Shown one piece after another: positions 23,739 to 31,626 of a stretch of DNA of 38,650 nucleotides. The DNA is taken from positions 1-38,650 of the forward strand of contig NZ_SELS01000068.1 in the NCBI RefSeq assembly GCF_004197395.1. Direction: 5' to 3'. The stretch comes from Paraburkholderia sp. UYCP14C (GTDB lineage Bacteria; Pseudomonadota; Gammaproteobacteria; Burkholderiales; Burkholderiaceae). The notes beneath the pieces were generated by a model. It ran no database searches. It worked only from the letters and a program-made list of their open reading frames with translations, and was not told the DNA's origin. A program made the position numbers and the translations under genes. Position 1 is the first letter of the stretch. Every line of letters begins with the position of its first letter.

Positions 23739-24353
23739 ATGACAAAGATCGCTCATCTCTGCGCGGCGTTGGCCGCGGCGAGCCTCAGCGCTTGCACCGG
23801 CCTTGGCGCCGATGTACACGCCGTCTCCGGTAACGGTGCCGACCACGCCGTTGCGATGCAAGGCGAGCAGACCTATTCGCTCGCGCGCACGCAGCCGCAG
23901 GACGATAGCGCCGACCATCCACAAGCCGAAAAGCTGCTGCGCGACGAGCTGTCGAAAGATGGGTTCGTCGATACGGCGGGGAAGCCCGCGCACTATCTGC
24001 TGTCGATCGCGTATAGCACGCGGCCGGCGTCGATCGGCATCGGCGGTGAGGAATGCGCGCCTCCCGATTGCGGCGCGGGCAGCGACGGTCCAGCCGCGCT
24101 GCTGTTCGGGCGCGAGTATCAGCATGCGCTGACGCTGCGCTTTTTCGACTACGCGAGCGGCACGGAGCGCTACAAGGTCAGCGCGGTGTTCTTGGATCGC
24201 CACGCGGACCCGCTGCGTGCGCTGCCGCTGCTCGTGAAAGCCGCGCTCGCGAAGCTGCCGTTCGACGCGCCGGCCGACTGGCGCGTGAAGCTCAGTATCG
24301 ACAAGGCGAGCGGTGCGCCGAACGTCGAGTCGATGAAGCCGCTGCAGCGTTGA
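23739..24353 (+). CDS. DUF4136-like lipoprotein
   Basis: A 204-residue predicted lipoprotein: MTKIAHLCAALAAASLSACTG with a lipobox Leu16-Ser17-Ala18-Cys19. The mature part (EQTYSLARTQPQDDSADHPQ, EKLLRDELSKDGFVDTAGKP, YLLSIAYSTRPASIGIGGEE) follows the pattern of DUF4136 lipoproteins, whose function is unknown. Position +2 after the lipid Cys is Thr, so sorting to the outer membrane is expected. The start at 23739 has GGAGAG 12 bases upstream. It lies 42 bases after the kinase gene and is likely the fourth gene of the operon, adding another envelope component to the LysM/FecR and CHASE2 proteins. Confidence 0.82.
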   Translation: MTKIAHLCAALAAASLSACTGLGADVHAVSGNGADHAVAMQGEQTYSLARTQPQDDSADHPQAEKLLRDELSKDGFVDTAGKPAHYLLSIAYSTRPASIGIGGEECAPPDCGAGSDGPAALLFGREYQHALTLRFFDYASGTERYKVSAVFLDRHADPLRALPLLVKAALAKLPFDAPADWRVKLSIDKASGAPNVESMKPLQR

Positions 24354-24438
24354 GACGTAGCCGGGGTTGTAGGGGCGGTGCCACGGCGGCTGTCTACATC
24401 AGTTATTCCTGTGCCGGCTCATCCGGATCATGAGGCGA

Positions 24439-25407
24439 CTAGCTAATCGCATTCACGGTTTTTGGATCGCCAGCCCTCAGCATCCAGCGCAAGGTGTCGA
24501 TGAACGGAATGGATTCGACGGTCGGCACCAGCGAGCGCAGCTTGACCGGCGATCCGGCGAGCATCTTCACCTCCGTTCGCCGGACGAAAGCCGGGTTCAC
24601 GCGGATTTCCAGTTCATGGCCCGTCAGGTCGCTCGCCGACGACAGGATGTCGCGCAGGGTATAAGGCGTGCCCGTGCAGACGTTGACGGTCTCCCCCGCA
24701 GCCTGCGAATCGAGTAGCGCTTCGTACACGCTCGCCACGTAACGCACGTCGGAAAAATCGCGCGCCACGTCGATATTGCCCAGTTCGATGGACGACTCAC
24801 GGCGCGCGAAATGCTCGACGATCTTTGGTACGAGAAAGTTCGAGGTCTGTCCGCGGCCAGTGTAGTTGAAGGGCCGCACGATCACGATCGGCAACTGGTC
24901 GAACCAGGTGCGCACCATCGTTTCCATCGCCGCCTTGCTTGCCGCGTAGTGATTGACCGGGCGGGTGGCGAAGGTTTCGTCGATCGCATCGCTGGTCACG
25001 TTGCCGTAGACGTTCGCGCTGCTCGCAATCAGCAGCTTGCGCGGCGTATGGCCAATCTGCGCGCAGGCTTCCAGCAGATTCAGCGTGCCGATCACATTTA
25101 CGCGATAAAAATCTAGAGGATCGTCATGTCCGACGAAGCTGATCGCGGCCAGATGCACGATGTAATCGGGTCGTACGCGATCGATCGCGCTCCGGCACGC
25201 ATCCGGCGACGTGATGTCTAGCCGCAGGCGCGTCGGCGTCTCCGGCTGGTCGCCGGCGCCCATTGTCTCGATTACGGTGTGGCCACGAGCACGCAATTTT
25301 TCGACCAGATAACGGCCAGTGAAACCGCTCGCACCGGTAACGAGCGTACGGATTGGTTGCCCCGCCTGAGAAAACGGCACGCTCTTTTCTTCTGTGGAGA
25401 TTGTCAT
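24439..25407 (-). CDS. rmd: NAD(P)-dependent sugar epimerase/reductase, GDP-6-deoxymannose reductase-like
   Basis: A 322-residue extended short-chain dehydrogenase. The cofactor motif GASGFTGRYL is near the N-terminus, followed by VRPDYIVHLAAISFVGHDDP, SSANVYGN and the catalytic Tyr/Lys pair in NHYAASKAAMET; VIVRPFNYTGRGQTSNFLVP and DVARDFSDVRYVASVYEALL match GDP-4-keto-6-deoxy-D-mannose reductases (Rmd), which make GDP-D-rhamnose for surface polysaccharides. The ATG at 25407 is chosen over a TTG at 25419; neither has a good ribosome site. No other sugar-nucleotide or glycosyltransferase gene is present in the window, so the substrate assignment rests on sequence alone; another GDP- or dTDP-sugar is possible. 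Confidence 0.82.
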   Translation of the reverse strand: MTISTEEKSVPFSQAGQPIRTLVTGASGFTGRYLVEKLRARGHTVIETMGAGDQPETPTRLRLDITSPDACRSAIDRVRPDYIVHLAAISFVGHDDPLDFYRVNVIGTLNLLEACAQIGHTPRKLLIASSANVYGNVTSDAIDETFATRPVNHYAASKAAMETMVRTWFDQLPIVIVRPFNYTGRGQTSNFLVPKIVEHFARRESSIELGNIDVARDFSDVRYVASVYEALLDSQAAGETVNVCTGTPYTLRDILSSASDLTGHELEIRVNPAFVRRTEVKMLAGSPVKLRSLVPTVESIPFIDTLRWMLRAGDPKTVNAIS

Positions 25408-25411
25408 GTTG

Positions 25412-25470
25412 TAGCGCAATATCGCCGGGTGTCAGGAATCACGCCCGCTGCGGCCCCTTAGCGCAATATC
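25412..25470. repeat. 12-bp direct repeat upstream of the rmd-like gene
   Basis: TAGCGCAATATC occurs at 25412-25423 and 25459-25470, 47 bases apart, just before the rmd-like start codon. It may be a regulator site or a small local duplication. Confidence 0.5.
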
Positions 25471-25609
25471 AAAATTTCGAGCATATATTATGCCATGCTG
25501 ACCACCGCGGAATGCGGCGCAGTCTCGCGTCTTTACCACGAATTTCGAACTGCTCCGTGTCGTCTGATGCTCGCTCCGCCAGTTGAAAGCGCTGCGGTGC
25601 CATGACGTA

Positions 25610-25627
25610 GCCTCGGGTCGCCGAGGC
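25610..25627 (-). terminator. Stem-loop downstream of bluB
   Basis: GCCTCGG (25610-25616) and CCGAGGC (25621-25627) pair perfectly around a GTCG loop (CGAC on the minus strand), 13 bases past the bluB stop. No U-run follows; it probably marks the 3' end of the cobA operon message. Confidence 0.45.
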
Positions 25628-25639
25628 CGTCCACACGCG

Positions 25640-26299
25640 TTACTCCTGCGCCGCCTCGTCCCGCGGCCAGCGATTCTCGAACACGCAATCGGCGAGCGGC
25701 AGACGGCTCGCCCAGCGCTCCGTTTCGAGCATCGGCTCGCTGTAGAACACATCGACGTGGCCGAGACACAGAATCGCGACCGGCCGTGCGCCTGCCGGCA
25801 TCGCCAGTAGCTGATGCACCGCGTCGACATCGAACAGCGACACCCAGCCCAGCCCGAGTCCTTCGGCGCGCGCCGCGAGCCACATGTTCTGGATTGCGCA
25901 CGCGACCGACGCGAGGTCCATCTCCGGTAGCGTGCGACGTCCGAACACGTGTCGCTCGCGCCCATCCATCAACGCGATCACCAGCAGCTCCGCGCAGTCG
26001 CGCATGCCTTCCACCTTCAGCTTCATGAACTCTTCGCGGCGCTTGCCGAGCGCGTCGGCGGTGGCGAGACGTTCGCGCTCGACGATGTCGCGCAAGCCCG
26101 TGCGCAGCGCCGCATCGGTGATGCGCACGATGCGCCAGGGCTGCATGTAGCCGACGCTCGGTGCGTGATGCGCCGCGTCGAGCAGACGCCGCAGCACCGC
26201 GGGGTCGACCGGATCGGGCACGAAGTGGCGCATGTCGCGGCGTTCGTAAATCGCGCGATAGACCGCGTCGCGCTCGGAGTCGTCAAAAGGCTTCGCCAT
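25640..26299 (-). CDS. bluB: 5,6-dimethylbenzimidazole synthase
   Basis: A 219-residue flavin-dependent enzyme that breaks reduced FMN with oxygen to give 5,6-dimethylbenzimidazole, the lower ligand of vitamin B12. It has the BluB/nitroreductase fold signatures: YRAIYERRDMRHFVPDPVDP (FMN phosphate binding), LDAAHHAPSVGYMQPWRIVR (the BluB-specific Ser-Val-Gly-Tyr-Met-Gln-Pro block), and ARAEGLGLGWVSLFD. The start at 26299 (MAKPFDDSER) overlaps the end of cobB by 17 bases, which means tight coupling; no Shine-Dalgarno is visible. It is the last gene of the riboswitch-controlled cobA-cobO-cobB-bluB operon. Its oxygen need fits the CobN-type late-insertion pathway in the same locus. Confidence 0.93.
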   Translation of the reverse strand: MAKPFDDSERDAVYRAIYERRDMRHFVPDPVDPAVLRRLLDAAHHAPSVGYMQPWRIVRITDAALRTGLRDIVERERLATADALGKRREEFMKLKVEGMRDCAELLVIALMDGRERHVFGRRTLPEMDLASVACAIQNMWLAARAEGLGLGWVSLFDVDAVHQLLAMPAGARPVAILCLGHVDVFYSEPMLETERWASRLPLADCVFENRWPRDEAAQE

Positions 26300-27608
26300 G
26301 AAAGAGGGCGGCCGTGAAAGCCGGGTTGGAGGGCCAATAAGCGTGCATATAGGTTGCCACAATCGGGCCCACGCGGAACACCGCTTCGCCGGGTGCGTCG
26401 CTGCGCGCGCGCGTGGCGAAGCGTTGCGGCGTGAGCGACGTCGCGAGCTTCGAGTAGTGGAACGTGTGGCCGGTCAGCGTGCCGTGGAGGCCGTCGATCT
26501 GCTGCATGCCGAGCGACGTGAAGCGCGTTTGCATCGTCGCGTGACCGGGCAGCAGGCCGAGCATCGGCGTGCTCGTGCCTTGGGCGTCGGTCAGCGTGTC
26601 GAGCAGATAGAGCATGCCGCCGCATTCGGCGACCACCGGTTTGTCCGCCTCGACGTGCGCGCGGATCGACGCGGCGCTGTTCACGTTGCCCGCGAGCGTC
26701 GCCATATGCAGCTCGGGATAGCCGCCCGGCAGATAGAGTGCGTGCGTGTCGGCGGGCAACGCTTCGTCGGCGAGCGGCGAGAAATAGCTGAGCCGCGCGC
26801 CGAGCGCTTCGAGCAGCGCGACGTTAGCCGGATAGATGAACGAGAACGCGGCGTCGCGCGCGATCGCGATGCGCTTGCCGTCGAGCAGACGCGGCAGCAC
26901 CTCGGGCGACGGCGTGCCGAAATCGACCGGCGGCGGCAGTTCGGCGAGCGCGGTCGACGCGAGCGTATCCGCCGCGCGTTCGAGGCGCGCTTCGAGATCG
27001 CCGATTTCATCGGCCTGATGCAGGCCGAGGTGCCGGTCGGGCAGCGTGATCTCGTCGCTCGCGGCGATGTGGCCGCACCAGCGCAACTCGGGCGGCAGCG
27101 CTTCCTGCAGCATCTGCGCGTGCCGCGCCGAGCCGACGCGATTCGCGAGCACGCCGTGAAACGGCAGTTGCGGTTTGAAGCGCGCGAGGCCGAACGCGAG
27201 CGCGCCGAAGGTCTGCGCCATCGCCTGCGCGGAAATCACCGCGAGCACGGGCACGCCGAACGTGGTCGCGAGATCGGCGCTGCTCGGTGTGCCGTCGAAC
27301 AGACCCATCACGCCTTCGATCAGGATCAGATCGGCTTCTTGCGCCGCCCGCGCGAGCAGGTTGCGGCAGGCGCTTTCGCCGACCATCCACAGATCGAGCG
27401 ACAGCACCGGCGCGCCGCTCGCGCGCGCAAGGATCATCGGGTCGAGAAAATCCGGCCCGGTCTTGAACACGCGCACGCGCCGTCCGAGCCGCCGATGATA
27501 GCGCGCGAGACCGGCGGTGATCGTGGTCTTGCCTTGTCCAGACGCGGGCGCGCTGATGAACAGCGCGGGGCACGGTGTGGAGCAAGTCCCGTTGGGGGAC
27601 GCCGACAT
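26283..27608 (-). CDS. cobB: Cobyrinic acid a,c-diamide synthase
   Basis: A 441-residue glutamine amidotransferase that amidates the a and c side chains of hydrogenobyrinic or cobyrinic acid. The N-terminal ATP-dependent synthase domain carries FISAPASGQGKTTITAGLAR and FKTGPDFLDPMILARASG; the C-terminal class I glutaminase-like domain has ALYLPGGYPELHMATLAGN and the nucleophile Cys in VVAECGGMLYLLD, then GHTFHYSK. The ATG at 27608 lies 3 bases past the cobO stop with GGAG 9 bases upstream. Length fits CobB/CbiA. It is the third gene of the minus-strand cobalamin operon and overlaps bluB. Confidence 0.95.
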   Translation of the reverse strand: MSASPNGTCSTPCPALFISAPASGQGKTTITAGLARYHRRLGRRVRVFKTGPDFLDPMILARASGAPVLSLDLWMVGESACRNLLARAAQEADLILIEGVMGLFDGTPSSADLATTFGVPVLAVISAQAMAQTFGALAFGLARFKPQLPFHGVLANRVGSARHAQMLQEALPPELRWCGHIAASDEITLPDRHLGLHQADEIGDLEARLERAADTLASTALAELPPPVDFGTPSPEVLPRLLDGKRIAIARDAAFSFIYPANVALLEALGARLSYFSPLADEALPADTHALYLPGGYPELHMATLAGNVNSAASIRAHVEADKPVVAECGGMLYLLDTLTDAQGTSTPMLGLLPGHATMQTRFTSLGMQQIDGLHGTLTGHTFHYSKLATSLTPQRFATRARSDAPGEAVFRVGPIVATYMHAYWPSNPAFTAALFHGEAF

Positions 27609-27611
27609 CGC

Positions 27612-28214
27612 TCAGAACTCCACGCCGCGCTGCGCCTTCACACCCTGCTCGCGATACGGATGCTTGATCGCGCGCATTTCGGTGACGAGGTCGGCGGCTT
27701 CGATCAGCGCGTCGGGCGCGTGACGTCCGGTCACGACGACGTGCAGCATCGGCGCGCGCGCGTTGATCACGGCGAGCACTTCGTCGAGCGGCAGGTATTC
27801 GTACTTCAGCACGGTGTTCAGCTCGTCGAGGATCACCATCTGGTAGTCGCCGCTTTCGATCATCCGCCGCGCTTCGTTCCAGCCCTTGCGCGCGGTTGCC
27901 ATGTCGGCCTCGCGATTCTGCGTGTTCCAGGTGTAGCCGTCGCCCATCGTGACGAAATCGCATTGCGCGATCGCGCCGAGGAAGTCGCGCTCCGACGTAT
28001 GCAGCGCGCCCTTGATGAACTGCACGACACCCAGCCGCATGCCGTGGCCGAGCACGCGCACGGCCATGCCGAACGCGGCCGTGCTCTTGCCCTTACCGGT
28101 GCCGGTGTTGACGATCAGCAGGCCTTTTTCGACGGTCGCGCCGGCCTGCTTCTTTTCGTGGCCTTCGCGGCGGCGTTCGGTCATGCGTTGATGCGATTCG
28201 GGATCGGTTTTCAT
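27612..28214 (-). CDS. cobO: Corrinoid adenosyltransferase
   Basis: A 200-residue enzyme of the CobO/CobA(Salmonella)/BtuR type that moves the 5'-deoxyadenosyl group of ATP to cob(I)alamin-type corrinoids. The P-loop LLIVNTGTGKGKSTAAFGMA and VLGHGMRLGVVQFIKG, DYQMVILDELNTVLKYEYLP and VVVTGRHAPDALIEAADLVT are all typical. The ATG at 28214 overlaps the cobA stop (ATGA), with AGGA 7 bases ahead; the frame is open further upstream but that overlaps cobA. Normal length, all motifs intact. Confidence 0.95.
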   Translation of the reverse strand: MKTDPESHQRMTERRREGHEKKQAGATVEKGLLIVNTGTGKGKSTAAFGMAVRVLGHGMRLGVVQFIKGALHTSERDFLGAIAQCDFVTMGDGYTWNTQNREADMATARKGWNEARRMIESGDYQMVILDELNTVLKYEYLPLDEVLAVINARAPMLHVVVTGRHAPDALIEAADLVTEMRAIKHPYREQGVKAQRGVEF

Positions 28215-29479
28215 CGAGAGTCCTGGTCTTGAGAGGATGGGGGCAGGTCGCCGAGGGTGGCGTTGTTCGGCGCTGCGATCGCCACCGTGATGCCGGCGTG
28301 GACGGTTTTGGGTACGACGAGACGCGCATTTTGCGCGGATCTCGCGGAGTCCGACGCTGCCGCCGCCAGCAGCGCGCAGGGCTCGCACACACCGTCGACG
28401 CCCAGATGCGCGCGAACGCCCGCCGACGGCGACGCGACCGGCGCCGAGGCGATTTGCTCGCGGCTGAACAGTCGTAGCGGCAGTTGGTGGCGCGAGCAGA
28501 ATTCGAGCAGGCCCGCTTCGTCGGCTTTGGTGTCGATAGTCGCGATGCTGCGGATCTGCTCGAAGCCATTCGATCCGAGCGCTGTGCGCACGGCGGCTTC
28601 GATGTCCGCGGCTTCGCTGTGCGAGCGGCAACCGATGCCGACGCTCAGCGTTTTTATCGAGTGTGCGTGTGCGCGTGCATGTGGTGTCGCGCTCGCGACC
28701 GGTTCGTGATGAACGCGGCCGTCACGTTCGGCCGCTTCACGCGCCAGCGCGAGCGAGGCCACGCCGCCGATCACGACGATCGCCGGCGAGCCGAGCCCCG
28801 CGCGCGCGACCGCCCCGGCGAACTCGCGAAGCGGCGCGAGCACGTGACGCTGCTCGGGCCGCGTCGCCGATTCGATCGCCGCGCAGGGCGTATCGGCGGA
28901 CATGCCGGCCGCGAGCAACGCGCCGGCGATTTCGCCGAGCCGTCGCATGCCCATATAGATCACGAGCGTCATGCGCGTCGCGGCGAGCGCGGCCCAGTCC
29001 GGCTCGCCGCTGCCGGCCCCGTGGCCGGTGACGAACACGACGCCCTGCGCGTAATCGCGATGCGTGACCGCAATGCCGAGGGTTGCGGGCGCGGCGATGC
29101 CGGCCGTAATGCCATTGATCACATCTGCATCGATACCCGCCGCCTGCAGCGCCTGCAACTCTTCGCCGCCGCGGCCGAACACGAACGGATCGCCGCCCTT
29201 GAGCCGCGCAACGCTGCGGCCCGCGCGCAGATGCCGGAGCATTTGCGTGACGATGTCGGCCTGCGGCGTCGACGGATGGCCGCCGCGTTTGCCGACGTAG
29301 ACGACTTGCGCGTCGGCGCGGGCGAACTGCAGCACCTCGGGATTGACCAGATCGTCGACCAGCACGACGTCGGCCTGCGCGAGCGCACGGGTGGCCTTCA
29401 GCGTCATCAGTTCGACGTCGCCGGGACCGGCGCCGATCAGCCAGGCGCGCGTCATCGCGGCGTGCATGGCGGATGCCAT
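28211..29479 (-). CDS. cobA: Uroporphyrinogen-III C-methyltransferase fused to a CobE/CbiG-C domain
   Basis: A 422-residue two-domain protein. Residues about 9-255 are SUMT, which methylates uroporphyrinogen III at C2 and C7 to precorrin-2: AWLIGAGPGDVELMTLKATR, VVLVDDLVNPEVL, GRSVARLKGGDPFVFGRGGE, GITAGIAAPATLGIAVTHRD and MTLVIYMGM are the SAM-methylase blocks. After a His/Ala linker (about 262-288) comes a CobE/CbiG C-terminal domain (about 290-405: TLSVGIGCRSHSEAADIEAA, IATIDTKADEAGLLEFC, VDGVCEPCALLAA, PKTVHAGITVAIA). The start could be 29479, 29467 or 29455; none has a Shine-Dalgarno sequence. First gene of the minus-strand operon, behind a cobalamin riboswitch. The fusion joins two non-consecutive steps of the pathway. 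Confidence 0.92.
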   Translation of the reverse strand: MASAMHAAMTRAWLIGAGPGDVELMTLKATRALAQADVVLVDDLVNPEVLQFARADAQVVYVGKRGGHPSTPQADIVTQMLRHLRAGRSVARLKGGDPFVFGRGGEELQALQAAGIDADVINGITAGIAAPATLGIAVTHRDYAQGVVFVTGHGAGSGEPDWAALAATRMTLVIYMGMRRLGEIAGALLAAGMSADTPCAAIESATRPEQRHVLAPLREFAGAVARAGLGSPAIVVIGGVASLALAREAAERDGRVHHEPVASATPHARAHAHSIKTLSVGIGCRSHSEAADIEAAVRTALGSNGFEQIRSIATIDTKADEAGLLEFCSRHQLPLRLFSREQIASAPVASPSAGVRAHLGVDGVCEPCALLAAAASDSARSAQNARLVVPKTVHAGITVAIAAPNNATLGDLPPSSQDQDSR

Positions 29480-29714
29480 GCGGAGATGGGAGGAGAGAAG
29501 CGGCGTGCGAAGGTGCGCGCGGAGGTGAATATAGAGGCCATGCGGTACAGCGAATCCGGGCTCGGCCAGTCATGCGGTTCGCGGCGGATTCTTCAGATAG
29601 AACGCCGCGACACGCGCGATGCCGCGCTGCTACGCCTTCACATCCGTTCCCCGCGGATTCCGGCGGCCGGCGGCGCAACCTGATGCACGGATGCATGCGG
29701 CGCCGCCTCCGCGT

Positions 29715-29943
29715 CTGGCCGGTATCCGGGCTGGCGGCCTCACGCGCTTCGCCTTCCCGTCCCTGTGTGCGGATTCGCGGGGACAGTGGCATCAAAAAAC
29801 GCATGCGCGGCGCGGCGGGATCGAAGGTCGATCGAATCGCGCGCCGCAGGTCGCTTACCGTTGCGGGGACAGCACAGGTTGAACGCGCGACGCGCTGCCT
29901 GTTTCCCGTTTAACTGCACATGCGAGCGCATGTGCGGGCACCA
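29715..29943 (-). promoter_or_regulatory. Cobalamin riboswitch of the cobA operon
   Basis: Read on the minus strand, the aptamer elements come in order: GGTGCC near 29942, AACGGGAAACAGG, then CTGTCCCCGCAACGGTAAG (about 29862-29842), GATGCCACTG (29793-29784), CGGGAAGGC (29759-29751) and the closing B12 box AGCCCGGATACCGGCC (29732-29717). These are the conserved blocks of the adenosylcobalamin riboswitch. The leader runs another 235 bases to the cobA start. B12 binding is expected to reduce expression of the operon; I do not see an intrinsic terminator in the leader, so it probably acts on translation or by Rho. Confidence 0.92.
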
Positions 29944-29954
29944 AACGCGCGCAT

Positions 29955-29983
29955 ACGATAGCACATGGCGCCTTGCCGGATAA
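29955..29983 (-). promoter_or_regulatory. Promoter candidate for the cobA operon
   Basis: On the minus strand TTATCC (29983-29978), 17 bases, TATCGT (29960-29955), a fair sigma-70 pair placed about 12 bases before the first riboswitch element. Confidence 0.4.
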
Positions 29984-30016
29984 GCCTCCGCGGCGCTTTC
30001 CGGCACCGTGCGTTCC

Positions 30017-30045
30017 TTGACTGCGCAAGGCCGCGGGCCTACACT
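30017..30045 (+). promoter_or_regulatory. Promoter of the cobW-cobN operon
   Basis: TTGACT (30017-30022), exactly 17 bases, TACACT (30040-30045), close to the sigma-70 consensus. The expected start near 30052 falls at the first base of the riboswitch. Confidence 0.7.
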
Positions 30046-30054
30046 CGCACGCAC

Positions 30055-30302
30055 TTTGGGTGCTCGCGTGCGCGTTCGTGCGCATGCAGTTAAACGGGAA
30101 ACAGGGAGCCTTCTGCTCTGGCGCGGCTAACCTGTGCTGTCCCCGCAACGGTAAGCGAAAAGCGGTTCCGGCTTGATAGCCGGGTACCGCGGTGCCGGCT
30201 TCGATGTCCTCGCGCAAGGTCGCGTCGACATATCACCACTGGACGAGAAACCACTCGTCCGGGAAGGGGAAGCGGCGCTTTCGTCAGCCCGGATACCGGC
30301 CC
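30055..30302 (+). promoter_or_regulatory. Cobalamin riboswitch of the cobW-cobN operon
   Basis: Conserved blocks in order: GGGTGC (30058), AACGGGAAACAGG (30092-30104), CTGTCCCCGCAACGGTAAG (about 30137-30155), CACCACTGG (30234-30242), CGGGAAGGGG (30260-30269) and the B12 box AGCCCGGATACCGGCC (30286-30301). The core is nearly identical to the minus-strand riboswitch at 29715-29943. A GC hairpin (CGCCGC 30319-30324 / GCGGCG 30331-30336) follows, and cobW starts 220 bases later. Confidence 0.92.
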
Positions 30303-30521
30303 AAAGAAGCAGAACGATCGCCGCGGGGATGCGGCGGCGCGTTCATGACCTCACTTCCGCTTTCTGTATTTCCGTTGTCGCGGCAATGCCGTCGTTCGTC
30401 CCCGTGTTTGGTGATCGCTGGCACTGATGCGCATGCTTCATTCGCTTCATTCGCCAGCCGATGCGGACCGACGCGCGGACTTCCCGGCAGACCGATGCAA
30501 CGCCAAGGGATGGACCTCACG

Positions 30522-31613
30522 ATGCAAACTCAATTGCGCAAGATTCCCGTCACGATCGTCACGGGCTTTCTCGGCAGCGGCAAAACCACGCTGTTGCGGC
30601 ACATTCTTCAGCATGCGGGCGGCAAGCGCATCGCGGTGATCGTCAATGAGTTCGGCGAACTCGGCATCGACGGGGAAATCCTCAAGGGCTGCGGCATCGG
30701 ATGCGATGAAAACGGTGTCGAGACTGAGGGGCAACTATATGAACTCGCGAACGGTTGTCTGTGCTGCACCGTGCAGGAAGAGTTCTTCCCGGTGATGGAA
30801 AAGCTCGCTGAACGGCGCGACGAACTCGATCATGTGCTGATCGAAACCTCGGGGCTCGCATTGCCGAAGCCGCTGGTGCAGGCATTCAACTGGCCGCAAA
30901 TCCGCAACGGCTTCACTGTCGACGCGGTGGTAACGGTGGTGGACGGGCCGGCCGCCGCAAGCGGCCAGTTCGCCGACAACCCGGTCGCCGTCGATGCGCA
31001 GCGCAAGGCCGATCCGAATCTCGATCACGAGTCGCCGCTGCATGAGCTGTTCGAAGACCAGTTGTCGGCGGCGGATCTGGTGATCCTGAACAAGACCGAT
31101 CTGATCGACGACGCGCGGCAGCACGAGGTGGAAGCCGCGATCCGCGCGGAGATTCCGCCGCAGGTGAAGATCGTGCGCGCGCAGCAAGGGCGGCTCGACC
31201 TGCATACGCTGCTGGGGCTCGAAGCGGCGTCGGAAGAGACGATCCACCTGCGTCACGACCATCACGGTTCCGCCGACGACCCCGACCATCACCACGACGA
31301 AATCGATTCGGTCGTCGTGCAGGCATCCGTGCCGTCGCGCGACGCGGCGCTCGCCGCCTTGCAGACGCTCGTCGAAAACCACACGATTTACCGTGTCAAA
31401 GGGTTCGCCGCATTGCAGGGCGCGGCGATGCGCCTCGTGATCCAGGGCGTGGGCCGGCGCTTCGACAGCTACTTCGACCGGCGCTGGCAGGCGGGCGAAA
31501 ACGGCGAAGGCGCGTTGAGCCGCTTCGTGCTGATCGGCGAAGACCTCGACCAGCACGCGCTGCAGCAGTCGTTCGACGCGGCGCTCGGCGCGACGTCGAA
31601 CGCGACGGCATAA
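30522..31613 (+). CDS. cobW: CobW-type metal-chaperone GTPase
   Basis: A 363-residue G3E-family GTPase thought to supply cobalt to the CobN chelatase. The P-loop [20 protein letters not shown], the metal-binding GCLCCT motif in [16 protein letters not shown], the switch [20 protein letters not shown] and the guanine motif LNKTDLID are intact. A His-rich insert ([16 protein letters not shown]) between the G domain and the C-terminal CobW domain is a further metal-binding sign. Three in-frame ATG codons are possible (30495, 30510, 30522); 30522 ([10 protein letters not shown]) gives the best N-terminus and has AAGGGA 11 bases upstream. First gene behind the plus-strand riboswitch, 13 bases before cobN. 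Confidence 0.94.
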   Translation: MQTQLRKIPVTIVTGFLGSGKTTLLRHILQHAGGKRIAVIVNEFGELGIDGEILKGCGIGCDENGVETEGQLYELANGCLCCTVQEEFFPVMEKLAERRDELDHVLIETSGLALPKPLVQAFNWPQIRNGFTVDAVVTVVDGPAAASGQFADNPVAVDAQRKADPNLDHESPLHELFEDQLSAADLVILNKTDLIDDARQHEVEAAIRAEIPPQVKIVRAQQGRLDLHTLLGLEAASEETIHLRHDHHGSADDPDHHHDEIDSVVVQASVPSRDAALAALQTLVENHTIYRVKGFAALQGAAMRLVIQGVGRRFDSYFDRRWQAGENGEGALSRFVLIGEDLDQHALQQSFDAALGATSNATA

Positions 31614-31626
31614 CGGGCGCGCCAGC

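Noticed and set aside
26298-28232. Long plus-strand ORF opposite cobB and cobO
   Set aside because: Antisense shadow: low-complexity Arg/His/Glu content and no ribosome site, while the minus strand encodes recognisable CobB and CobO.
29480-29714. Possible small gene between the cobA riboswitch and cobA
   Set aside because: No ORF with a ribosome site fits; the stretch is best read as the rest of the riboswitch leader.
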